Shown here piece by piece: positions 24,279 through 32,297 of a stretch of 64,000 bases of DNA. The DNA lies in the NCBI GenBank assembly GCA_019455245.1, contig JACFMR010000016.1, positions 35,570 to 99,569 on the forward strand. Direction: 5' to 3'. A model generated the notes under the pieces. The model had not been told where the DNA came from. It saw only the letters and a program-made list of their open reading frames with translations, and searched no databases. Both the position numbers and the translations under genes were made by a program. Positions within the stretch are counted from its first letter, which is position 1. The number at the start of each line of letters is the position of its first letter. Source of the stretch: Opitutaceae bacterium. GTDB taxonomy: Bacteria > Verrucomicrobiota > Verrucomicrobiia > Opitutales > Opitutaceae.

Positions 24279-26099
24279 ATGCATAACCCTACGAAACTGC
24301 TCCTCCTGTTTGTCCTGATCAGCCGCTTCCTCTTGGCCGAAACGTTCACCCTGCCGGTGTTCCCGGACACCCAAGCGATGCTCGATGGCCGTTTCAAGAA
24401 GCTCGATCAGTTCAAAGCGCAGCTGAACTGGATCGTCGAGAACAACCAAAAGCTCAAGATCCCGTTCGTACTTCATGTCGGGGACATTATCAACTTCGAC
24501 ACCAATGATCAGCATATGTGGATTAGTGCGTCCGAAGGATTTGCTCTCTTGGACAGGGCCGGAATCCCCTACGCTCTCGCAAACGGCAACCACGACAACG
24601 CTGCGGTGTTCGGCACTGGTAGCGCCGCACCGGGCGACACCCATGCGAACCTTCGGAATACGAATCAGTTCAACAAATTCTTTCCCACCTCACGATTTGG
24701 AAATCAGCGCGGCTGCTGCGAGCCGGGGAAAAGCGAAAATTCCTACCACACCTTCACGGCCGGCGGCCTGAACTGGCTGGTGTTAACCTTGGAGTTCTGT
24801 TCACGACAAGCGCCAGTAGATTGGGCGCGGACGGTTCTCCCACGTTATCCTGACCACAACGTGATTATCCTAACCCATTATCACCTGTCAGGTCGCGGAG
24901 AAATTGTGACAGGAAACGCCGGCTACGGCGATCTCAGTCCCCAACAGATTTTTGATCAGCTCGTCACCCGGTTCTCAAACATCCGCATGGTGCTCAGCGG
25001 GCATGTAACTTTTTCAGCCACGCGCAACGACCCGGGCGTATACGGAAACCGAATCTATCAGATTCTCCAGAACTACCAATCGGAGGATCACGGCGGAGGC
25101 TATCTGCGCTTGCTGGAGGTCGACACCGATGCCGGGACGATTTCCGGCTACATGTACTCTCCGTACTATAACAAAACTCGCGAAGATGCATCGGCATTCA
25201 AATTCGAGGCGGTTGATTTCGTGCGCAACACGACAATCAAGGCAGGCGATACTCCCCGCCAATTTCATCTCGGACTCCCCCAAGGTCGCGAACCCTTCGG
25301 CGTCACGTTCAAAGCCAGTGTCTCTGATCGCAACGCGGACATCGCAATTTCGCTGGGCACGAGCACTTCGGCCGTCCAGGGCGTCGGAATCCGTTTCGAT
25401 CAAACTGGACTCATCAAGGCGCTAAATGGCCGCACTCTGTCGGCCGAGTCTGAAATTCCTTACACGCCCGACACCTCTTACCTCTTTCGGATCCAGCTCG
25501 ATCCTCAGGCCGGGCGTTACTCCGCATTTGTCACGCCGCCAGACGGGCCGGAAGTGGCGCTCGCGAAAGGCTACCCGATCAACTCCTCTTCCACCGAATC
25601 CGAGGTATTTGAATCCGCTGAGGTTATCATCGACGGGGAATCACTTGGTTCATTAACCATCAGCCCCTTCCTGGTCGTAAAGCCACTGCCGGTCAGCAAA
25701 CAACCGGCGCTGACAGTCGCCGCCCCGCTCGCGGTTGGTGACAACAGTGAGCACAGCGCAGAAAAAACCATCGATCAAAACCCATCTACCTATTGGGAAG
25801 CGCAAGGGAAGATGCACTGGCTCCTCTACGATTTGGGCGAGGTCAAATCCATCGATTACGTTAAGATTGCCTGGGCCCGCGGGAATAGTCAGACCACCCA
25901 TTTCGATCTCCAGGCCTCGACTCATTTGAACACCGCATGGACCACAGTTCCCGGGCCATTTAAAAGCGGCGACACGACGAACGAAGCCGAAACTTTCGAT
26001 TTTCCCGACGTCGCTGCGCGATACATTCGTATCATGCCTCGGGGCAATTCGGTGGACGATCCGACCGCCATCAGCGAAGTGGAAATCTGGGGACGTTAA
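24279..26099 (+). CDS. Secreted metallophosphoesterase with C-terminal F5/8-type (discoidin) domain
   Basis: The 606-aa product starts at ATG 24279 with a signal peptide (MHNPTKLLLLFVLISRFLLA). Residues about 25-270 show calcineurin-like phosphoesterase motifs: FPDTQ (Asp), HVGDIINF, NGNHDN, LTHYH and LSGHVTF, although the last His of the usual GHxH is Thr. A beta-sandwich follows (about 330-455), then an F5/8-C/CBM32-like discoidin domain (about 475-606, ending in ISEVEIWGR) that probably binds galactose-type or related sugars. The frame also opens at ATG 24210, but no signal peptide would then start at the N-terminus. It probably removes phosphate from an extracellular glycan. It is controlled by operator 10. 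Confidence 0.82.
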   Translation: MHNPTKLLLLFVLISRFLLAETFTLPVFPDTQAMLDGRFKKLDQFKAQLNWIVENNQKLKIPFVLHVGDIINFDTNDQHMWISASEGFALLDRAGIPYALANGNHDNAAVFGTGSAAPGDTHANLRNTNQFNKFFPTSRFGNQRGCCEPGKSENSYHTFTAGGLNWLVLTLEFCSRQAPVDWARTVLPRYPDHNVIILTHYHLSGRGEIVTGNAGYGDLSPQQIFDQLVTRFSNIRMVLSGHVTFSATRNDPGVYGNRIYQILQNYQSEDHGGGYLRLLEVDTDAGTISGYMYSPYYNKTREDASAFKFEAVDFVRNTTIKAGDTPRQFHLGLPQGREPFGVTFKASVSDRNADIAISLGTSTSAVQGVGIRFDQTGLIKALNGRTLSAESEIPYTPDTSYLFRIQLDPQAGRYSAFVTPPDGPEVALAKGYPINSSSTESEVFESAEVIIDGESLGSLTISPFLVVKPLPVSKQPALTVAAPLAVGDNSEHSAEKTIDQNPSTYWEAQGKMHWLLYDLGEVKSIDYVKIAWARGNSQTTHFDLQASTHLNTAWTTVPGPFKSGDTTNEAETFDFPDVAARYIRIMPRGNSVDDPTAISEVEIWGR

Positions 26100-26373
26100 C
26101 GAGGCTGCGGTAGTGTCCCGTAAATAGGCGACGTTCGCCACCGAACGTCCTGACCACGCGCGCACCGCACCAGTCACCGCCGCCAGAGTCATTGCTCCGG
26201 GCCTGATCGACGCCGTAGCGCTGCTGCCCGCGAGCAACACACCCGACTTGAACGCGCAGCAGAATAAAATCCGGCCTCCACGCGCGATCCAGCCACCACG
26301 CGACGCAGACTGCCAGTCGCCAGATCCACCCGCGCACATCCCGCAATCGGGTGGGCCAAGCCGCCCCCGTCAT
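26071..26373 (-). CDS. Possible small protein at the end of the secreted-protein operon (100 aa)
   Basis: An ORF starts at ATG 26373-26371, overlapping the upstream stop codon as TGATG, and encodes a Trp- and Arg-rich product with one hydrophobic stretch (IWRLAVCVAWWL). It overlaps the 3' end of the metallophosphoesterase gene on the other strand by 29 nt. The tight coupling is suggestive, but the composition is odd and no family is recognised, so it may be spurious. Confidence 0.25.
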   Translation of the reverse strand: MTGAAWPTRLRDVRGWIWRLAVCVAWWLDRAWRPDFILLRVQVGCVARGQQRYGVDQARSNDSGGGDWCGARVVRTFGGERRLFTGHYRSLVNVPRFPLR

Positions 26374-27209
26374 CACAGCGGCACGCCCGACAATACGGTT
26401 TGCGGTTGCGCCAGCATTTCCTGCCATTGTGCCAGTTTCTTGCGCGCGGCTTCCTCGCCGAGGCCGCGCAGGAGATATTCGGCAAAATCGTAACTGGCCC
26501 CCGCCTCCACTGGATCGAAGATGAACAGATACTCCAGCGGCAGGCCTGCCTCCTGAGTGATGGCCAGGGTCTCGTTGTCCGGCGCAAAAATCCGCCACGA
26601 GGCGTAGGCGCGCTGCTCCGCCGCACTCAGTTTCCCCTCGGCAACGAGCCGGTCGACCAGCAGGCGAAACTCGTGCAGCCAGAGTTCAAAGTCAGCCTGC
26701 CTTTCCGGTTTCACGTGGTTCACCAGAATCTGGACGCCACCCGCCGGCCGTGCCATCGGTTCCTTGGCCACCGGGGCCACGATGCGCGTGTGTCGCAGGG
26801 CCCGCGACCAATCCGCGCGGCCCATCGGCCCGACGGTGGCGAGGTCGAAACTGTCAGCCGACACCCGGCGCGCGACCGCGCCCGGTCCGCCCGCCGTCGG
26901 CCACCACGGGAAGTTGCCGCCGAGCTTCTTGACCGTGAACGCAACGCTCACGGCGGGACGGCCGTTCTTCTCCGGACTGTGCCGGACGAGTCGCGCGCCG
27001 CCGGCGTGCTCGATGCGCACGGTGCCCGGCGGCACGGCGGTGATGTCCTCGAATCCCTCGACCGGCGCCGGCGCCACTGCCCACCCGCCGGCAAACCACG
27101 CGGTCTCTTCAGCCGAGGCATCGGCGGGTTGGGCTTGGAGCATAAGCGGCAGCCCGAGCAAGCCGGCCACACCAAGGACGCGAAGAAGAAAAGAAATCAG
27201 AGCGCTCAT
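26373..27209 (-). CDS. Secreted protein of unknown function (278 aa)
   Basis: The start ATG 27209-27207 overlaps the preceding stop as ATGA. The frame runs much further upstream (to 27539), but the overlap and a signal peptide (MSALISFLLRVLGVAGLLGL) fix this start. The mature part has no recognised domain: a beta-rich half with AGGARLVRHSPEKNG and a helical half with LWLHEFRLLVDRLVAEGK and LLRGLGEEAARKKLAQWQEM. It is the last well supported gene of an operon running from 32085 and is likely periplasmic or surface-exposed. Function unknown. Confidence 0.6.
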   Translation of the reverse strand: MSALISFLLRVLGVAGLLGLPLMLQAQPADASAEETAWFAGGWAVAPAPVEGFEDITAVPPGTVRIEHAGGARLVRHSPEKNGRPAVSVAFTVKKLGGNFPWWPTAGGPGAVARRVSADSFDLATVGPMGRADWSRALRHTRIVAPVAKEPMARPAGGVQILVNHVKPERQADFELWLHEFRLLVDRLVAEGKLSAAEQRAYASWRIFAPDNETLAITQEAGLPLEYLFIFDPVEAGASYDFAEYLLRGLGEEAARKKLAQWQEMLAQPQTVLSGVPL

Positions 27210-27697
27210 GAGGAAAACAGATTCACTACGTTTCGCTCCCGCGCAGCAGGGACGCAGCAAAAAGCGACGAACACGATGCCCGCGACGAGGCCACCCACGG
27301 TGCCCGCCGCCACCATCGCCCAGCTCAGCTTGCCCGGGCCAGCCTCGGTCACCACCCGCTCCGCCAGCACTCCCGCGCCGACCAAAGGCCCGGCGATCAG
27401 CAACGCGGGGCGCCGATGCCGGAGGGGAAAGTAGAGCCAGACGCAGGGGAGCACGACCAGTGTTACCGGCCACGCCAGGACCGGTCCAAAAAGGATGCCG
27501 TAGAACACGAAGGCCGGGATCCCCCGGAGCACATACCATCCTTCCAGCCAGGCACCGGCCAAACCCAGCAGCAGCGCTCCGGCGGCAGAACCCGCCGGAG
27601 TCGCGAGCAAACCGATACCCAGCGCCGCCAGCAACCGTCGCCAGAACGGCACGGTCCTGGGCGATCGCGTGGAAGCAGGCTCAGAATCCAGGCTCAC
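27206..27697 (-). CDS. Small integral membrane protein, unknown function (163 aa)
   Basis: The GTG start at 27697-27695 overlaps the stop of the upstream DUF3592-like gene as GTGA, and its own stop overlaps the next start as ATGA. The product is a four-helix membrane protein: LLAALGIGLLATPAGSAAGA, YVLRGIPAFVFYGILFGPVL with VTLVVLPCVWLYF, ALLIAGPLVGAGVL and a final GTVGGLVAGIVFVAFCC segment. A longer open frame to 27889 is a shadow of the neighbouring gene. No family is recognised. Overlaps on both sides show that it is translated together with its neighbours. Confidence 0.6.
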   Translation of the reverse strand: MSLDSEPASTRSPRTVPFWRRLLAALGIGLLATPAGSAAGALLLGLAGAWLEGWYVLRGIPAFVFYGILFGPVLAWPVTLVVLPCVWLYFPLRHRRPALLIAGPLVGAGVLAERVVTEAGPGKLSWAMVAAGTVGGLVAGIVFVAFCCVPAARERNVVNLFSS

Positions 27698-28341
27698 GAT
27701 GATTTTCTCCGGGGCTGCCGTTTGCGCGCCGGCGCCGTGAGCCGGTCTCCCTCCCAATCGCGCCACAGCGCCACAAGCTGCCACAGCCCGATCGCCAGCA
27801 GCACCAAACCGAGCGTCACCCGCACACCCGCCATGAACTGCACCCCGGGCTCGATCACGGCCTCCGTCGGATCGGCGGGATTCACCCACACTTGCAGCGA
27901 AGCGCCCACTGCGAAGCGCGTCGCCAGATCGCTTTCGACGGCGGCACGGTCCGGCGTGGCCATGGCACCAAAGGCCACCTGCTGCGCCTCATGCCCCCGG
28001 CCCGACACCTCGTAGCGATAGACCACCGCAGGGCGGTAGGCCATGTTGGTCGAGCGAATCTGACGGACCTCCGTCAACCGGCTTTCCACCACCTTCGCTT
28101 CAACCGGCACCCAACGCTGCGAGCGCCAGCCAGTCAGGAGATCCGACAGGGAGATCGCCACCAACACGCCACCGCCCAGCGCGAGACCACCAAACAGCAA
28201 GGCGCCGGCGACTGACGCCTGATTGGACCAGCGCGAACGCGCGGGCATCAATCCGATCCACACCTTGCGCGGTAACATCAGGGCGAGCAACCCGGCGACA
28301 AAGCCCGCCGCCGCCAACACAGTGATGAATTTCGTGATCAT
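27694..28341 (-). CDS. DUF3592-like membrane protein (215 aa)
   Basis: The product has two N-terminal membrane helices (residues 3-22 and about 45-65), an extracytoplasmic beta domain (about 75-165) and a C-terminal helix (about 172-190) followed by a basic tail. The beta domain, with VPVEAKVVESRL, RPAVVYRYEVSG and LQVWVNPADPTEAVIEPG, matches the DUF3592 pattern, where VxxNPxDPxxxxL is the hallmark. DUF3592 proteins are membrane-anchored and of unknown function. It lies 34 nt downstream of the 103-aa gene. Confidence 0.7.
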   Translation of the reverse strand: MITKFITVLAAAGFVAGLLALMLPRKVWIGLMPARSRWSNQASVAGALLFGGLALGGGVLVAISLSDLLTGWRSQRWVPVEAKVVESRLTEVRQIRSTNMAYRPAVVYRYEVSGRGHEAQQVAFGAMATPDRAAVESDLATRFAVGASLQVWVNPADPTEAVIEPGVQFMAGVRVTLGLVLLAIGLWQLVALWRDWEGDRLTAPARKRQPRRKSS

Positions 28342-28375
28342 GGCCGATTCGGTAATGACGGTGCGAACGCGTCGA

Positions 28376-28687
28376 TCATTTGTCAGCGCGAGACGACTTT
28401 CCCTCCGCCGTTTTCGCCGCCTGCAGGTCCCGCCGCCGCTGCCGGGCGAGGTGCCAGATCACCCCGGTCACCGGCGCGAAGAGGAACAGGAACAGCGAGC
28501 CCACCGCGTAGCGCGCCTGCGGCTCTGGGTAGTTGCCCACCTCGAAGAAAAAGTGCGCCACCACCGCGCCGACGAAACCGAGGAACAGCAACGGCGCGAT
28601 CCAGCACGCCAACCGCGCGCCGAGGAGCGCGAGGCGGCGCATCGTCGGTGACAGCGTGGCGGGATCGCGCGTGAGCAGATCAAGCAT
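28376..28687 (-). CDS. Small two-helix membrane protein (103 aa)
   Basis: The start ATG 28687-28685 lies 2 nt after the stop of the large upstream gene (AAGTAACCATG), so the two are coupled. The protein has a polar start, two hydrophobic helices (LACWIAPLLFLGFVGAVVAHFF and YAVGSLFLFLFAPVTGVIWHLA) and a basic, Arg/Lys-rich cytoplasmic tail. No family is recognised. It could anchor or stabilise the large secreted partner in the inner membrane. Confidence 0.6.
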   Translation of the reverse strand: MLDLLTRDPATLSPTMRRLALLGARLACWIAPLLFLGFVGAVVAHFFFEVGNYPEPQARYAVGSLFLFLFAPVTGVIWHLARQRRRDLQAAKTAEGKSSRADK

Positions 28688-28689
28688 GG

Positions 28690-31600
28690 TTACTTCTTCC
28701 CTCCCTGTTGCTGCTTGCGCAGTTCCTCGAGCATGCGACCGGCCTCGGGATCGCCGGCGGCCCGGGCGCGCTCGAGCCAGTTTTCGACGGTCTTGAAATC
28801 CTGCCGCCCCCACTCGCCGGCGTGCGCCGCCTGGGCCAGCATGCGCATGGCCGGCCAGTCCCCCGCCTCGGCGGCGCGTTCGAGTTCCAGCCAGGCCAGG
28901 CCGCGGTCGGCGGTGAGTCCAGCCTGGCCGTTGGCGCGCCAGCCGGCGCGGACACGCAGCGCCTCGCCGTTGCCGAGGTCGGCGGCCTTGTTCACCCACT
29001 TGACGATATCCTTCTCGATGGCCGCACGCGTGGCGTCGCTCACGCCCGGCTGTTGCAGGTTCGCATTGGCGACGCGCACGTAGCCGAGCATGGACGGCAC
29101 GTGATCGGCGAGCGCCGCCTTCAGGTAATGGAACTGGGCCTTGTCGATGCGCTCCTTGACGTCGCGGCCCTTCGTTCCCTGCTCGAACTCGAGGCCCATG
29201 GCGTAATCGGCCGCGGGGTCGCGGCTCCGCAACTCGTCGTCCACGGACGCCTCGGCCTCCTCCCAGGTCCGGGCGAAACGCCGGCGGATGATGTCCTCGT
29301 TGGTCAGCGCCGGGCGCTGCACGTCGAGGCGGTTCTCCATTTTTTCGAGATTCGGCTCCTTGGGATTGAGCAGGCGCGCAACGGCGAGCGCGCCCTCGGC
29401 CAGATCCCACTCGCCGGCCTCGATGTGATAGCCCGCCCGCAACACCCACACGTCGGCCAGCGTGGGCACGTCGCGCAGGATGCGGTCGAGCACCTCCGCA
29501 TGTTGCTCACGCGGGATGCGATTCTGGGCGACGCTCAACAGGCTCGGGAGCAGCAGACGGTTGTCCAGGTGCTGCGGGGTCTGGCCGAAGAGCGCAGCGT
29601 CGGTGCGACTGATGCCGAGCAGGACCGCGGCGCGCGCCATGCCATTTTCCTCGGTGTCCGCCAGGGTGGCCGCCTCGAACAACTTTTTCGCGAGCTGCCG
29701 GAAGCGGAGCTTCTCCTCCCACTTGTTGCGATGTTCCTCCAAAGCCTGCTGCCGCGCCGGCCCCTCCGGCCGGGCTTGCGCGTTCTGCCACTCCAGGTCG
29801 CGAATCGTGCTCTCGCTGGCCGTCAAAATTTCGAAGGTGGGTCGCGACGGAGCGCCTGCGCGTGGCGACGGCGCATCGGTGCCGGTGGCGGCTGAAATCT
29901 GTTTGGCGTAATCGCCCATCGCCGCCGCCGTGTTCCGATCGGCCTCGTTCATGACACTGAGCGCGGCCGCCATCTGCTCCGTGTAGCTGACGTAACGCGA
30001 GGCCTGCATGCCGCGCTGCACAGCGAGGTCGCGGTAGCGGGCAAAGTCCTCGGTGCGGCCCGCCTTGCGGGCGTCGAATGCGAGCGCGTCGGCGGCGAAA
30101 AGCGAACCCAGCCGGGCCTTCTCCTCGTTGCTGCGCTTCAGCAGGTCGTCGCTGCTTGCGGGCGGCGTGCCCGGCCAGAGCACGCGGGCGGCGAGCAGCC
30201 AGACGTGGCGCATGGCGGTGTCGGCCTCGATCTGGAGCTTGTTCGCGTGCATCACGTCGCGATCCAGCGCGGCGCCCGCCCAGCCCTTTTCGATCAGGTT
30301 CTTCAGCATCTCGGCGGGGTCGAACGGCACGTCGGGCTGGGCGACGAACTCGACCGGCTTGCGCGGTTTGTCGGCGTCGTAATTCGGATAGCCCTGCGGG
30401 ATCTTCGGGAAGGTCACGCGGCGCAGATACGAATTGTCGGTGTGGCTCATCAGCAGCTCCTTCATCACATCCACCTCGTATTCGTTCACGGGCTGGGCGC
30501 CGGACGCGCGCTTGAGCGACCAGTAGATCTGCGAGTAGGCCTTGCCGTAGCGCGTTTGCACTTTCTTGCGGAAGCCGGGCAGGTGGTGCGCGAGGAAGGC
30601 CGTGGTGAGCGCATCACGAACCTCGAGGTTGACCACGAGGATCGAAAGCACCTCGGCGACCTCGTCGGCCAGCCGCGGCCGGTGCTTGCGCACGGCTTCG
30701 TGCACGCCCACGACCTGCTGGGCGAGATCCTTGCGCGAGGCGCCGGACACGTAGAGCCGTTCGAAGTGATGGAAGGTCTTCGCCATCTCGACCGCCCCGG
30801 CGACTGTCGGCGGGGGCTCCTCGGCGGCGGTCTTGGCCGGCGCCTCCTGCTTCTTCTGCTCGGCGACGGCAGCGGACCCGGCCGCCGGCGCGCCCGCGGC
30901 CGGATGCTGCGCGAGCAGATCAATCACCGCCGTGGCATTGGTTTTTTTAGCGTCGAGCATGCCTTGTGCGATGCTCGCAACCGACACCGGCGCATCTTCA
31001 GCGGGTGGCGGGACTGAACCCTGAACCGTCGACCAGGCAATTTCCGGCGCGCCGCCGCGTCCGGCGTATTCGAGCTCGTCGGGGAAAAGCTGCAGATAAC
31101 GGCCGTCGTTTGTGGCGAGCAGCAGGAATTCGTTGTGCGGATTGTCGCCCAGAAACCAGGCATTGGCGGTGCCGAGCGGATTTTGCGCCACGCGCACCCA
31201 ATGAAAACCGTTCACCGAAGCGGCCAGGTCGCCGTTGGGCAATCGCGCCCAGGCGTCGGCACCCATCTGGGCGACTTCCATCAGGCTGCCGCCCGGTGGC
31301 ATGGCATGCGTGGCGATCCGCCACTCCACGGGACCGTCGTGGGGCCAGCGGTAAGCGAGCAGCGCCTGCGGCACGTTGAGGGTTTCGCCGTTCGCGGCAT
31401 ACGAGCCCGCCAGCACGGCCACCCCTTCTGCGATCACGGGGAAGACCGGACTGAGGGGCTTGAAGTGCTCCGGCAGCGGTTCGCTCCAGGTCCAGGTGCG
31501 CAGATCCTCGCTGCGACCGAACACGTAACCGGGACGATCTGGCTCCGACACCACCACCCACAAGTGCTGGTAGTCGCCGCCCACGGCACGAACGATTTTG

Positions 31601-32085
31601 TTTTCGGGCGCGAGTCGCTCCCAGTGCTCCCCGTCGGTCGAGGTGTAATAGCCTTTGGAGCCGCGCACCACGAACCGGTTGAACAACACCCGCAGGTGCT
31701 GCCAGTCGTTCGCGGGCTCGGGCACAAACGCAGCGCGCGGGAGCTCACGCCATTGCGTGGGCTCGTCGGCCGGGCCGGTCAACAGCAGGTTGCCCGCCGC
31801 GACCACCATGCGGTTTTCCCGCACCGCCAGCCCGGTGACGGCCTGCCGCGGTTGGCCCCAGATGCGCTCAACTTCGTCCTCTTCGTGCCAATCAGCCCGC
31901 CGCCACAGACCATCACGCGTGCCGTAATAACGCCCTTCCCCATACATGGCGAAAGCCCGGACCGTCTGCCCGCCCGGGAAGGTGGAGACCGCGGCTTCCC
32001 CGGCCGGCATCAACGAGACGGTCATTCCGAAAACCAAACCAAGCACGAGCACGTTAAGTCCTTTGTGGACCCGGGATTTCAGCAT
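28690..32085 (-). CDS. Large secreted propeller plus Sel1/TPR-like protein (1131 aa)
   Basis: I start at ATG 32085 (MLKSRVHKGLNVLVLGLVFG), which gives a proper signal peptide; a start at 32100 adds five residues. Residues about 35-340 look like a beta-propeller (GRYYGTRDGLWRRADW, KGYYTSTDGEHWERLA, FGRSEDLRTWTW). A low-complexity Ala/Pro/Glu linker (about 395-430) follows, then a mostly helical region, and residues about 880-1125 show TPR/Sel1-like repeats (YHIEAGEWDLAEGALAVARL, ADLGNGEALRVRAGW, AAEAGDWPAMRMLAQAAHAG). Propeller plus solenoid architecture suggests a scaffold or binding protein in the periplasm or on the surface. It heads a minus-strand operon of at least five genes. Function not known. 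Confidence 0.65.
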   Translation of the reverse strand: MLKSRVHKGLNVLVLGLVFGMTVSLMPAGEAAVSTFPGGQTVRAFAMYGEGRYYGTRDGLWRRADWHEEDEVERIWGQPRQAVTGLAVRENRMVVAAGNLLLTGPADEPTQWRELPRAAFVPEPANDWQHLRVLFNRFVVRGSKGYYTSTDGEHWERLAPENKIVRAVGGDYQHLWVVVSEPDRPGYVFGRSEDLRTWTWSEPLPEHFKPLSPVFPVIAEGVAVLAGSYAANGETLNVPQALLAYRWPHDGPVEWRIATHAMPPGGSLMEVAQMGADAWARLPNGDLAASVNGFHWVRVAQNPLGTANAWFLGDNPHNEFLLLATNDGRYLQLFPDELEYAGRGGAPEIAWSTVQGSVPPPAEDAPVSVASIAQGMLDAKKTNATAVIDLLAQHPAAGAPAAGSAAVAEQKKQEAPAKTAAEEPPPTVAGAVEMAKTFHHFERLYVSGASRKDLAQQVVGVHEAVRKHRPRLADEVAEVLSILVVNLEVRDALTTAFLAHHLPGFRKKVQTRYGKAYSQIYWSLKRASGAQPVNEYEVDVMKELLMSHTDNSYLRRVTFPKIPQGYPNYDADKPRKPVEFVAQPDVPFDPAEMLKNLIEKGWAGAALDRDVMHANKLQIEADTAMRHVWLLAARVLWPGTPPASSDDLLKRSNEEKARLGSLFAADALAFDARKAGRTEDFARYRDLAVQRGMQASRYVSYTEQMAAALSVMNEADRNTAAAMGDYAKQISAATGTDAPSPRAGAPSRPTFEILTASESTIRDLEWQNAQARPEGPARQQALEEHRNKWEEKLRFRQLAKKLFEAATLADTEENGMARAAVLLGISRTDAALFGQTPQHLDNRLLLPSLLSVAQNRIPREQHAEVLDRILRDVPTLADVWVLRAGYHIEAGEWDLAEGALAVARLLNPKEPNLEKMENRLDVQRPALTNEDIIRRRFARTWEEAEASVDDELRSRDPAADYAMGLEFEQGTKGRDVKERIDKAQFHYLKAALADHVPSMLGYVRVANANLQQPGVSDATRAAIEKDIVKWVNKAADLGNGEALRVRAGWRANGQAGLTADRGLAWLELERAAEAGDWPAMRMLAQAAHAGEWGRQDFKTVENWLERARAAGDPEAGRMLEELRKQQQGGKK

Positions 32086-32257
32086 GGCGTGACGCTGCAA
32101 CCGTTTTGCGACCTGTCAAAGAAATCACCGGCATCTACGTAGTGATGCGTATGGGCGACCGGAAGGATCGTTGCCGCCAACAATCTGACGCATCCTTCCT
32201 TCGGATGGAGCGAGGTGCTTCGCTGTCCCCAATCGCGGCATCCGGGGTGAATGAGCA

Positions 32258-32290
32258 AGCCCCGGACGGTGAGCCCCACCGTGCGGGGCT
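32258..32290 (-). terminator. Hairpin downstream of the alpha/alpha-toroid gene
   Basis: AGCCCC (32258-32263) pairs with GGGGCT (32285-32290), with an inner ACGGTG/CACCGT stem. It starts 8 nt past the stop codon of the minus-strand gene at 32298. On the plus strand it is followed by TTTTGCGTTT. It is probably a terminator or insulator between the two minus-strand units. Confidence 0.5.
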
Positions 32291-32297
32291 TTTGCGT

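Noticed and set aside
25122..25133. GACACCGATGCC, identical to operator 7
   Set aside because: It lies inside the metallophosphoesterase coding region on ordinary codons (VDTDA), far from any start. A role as auxiliary operator cannot be excluded but is not supported.
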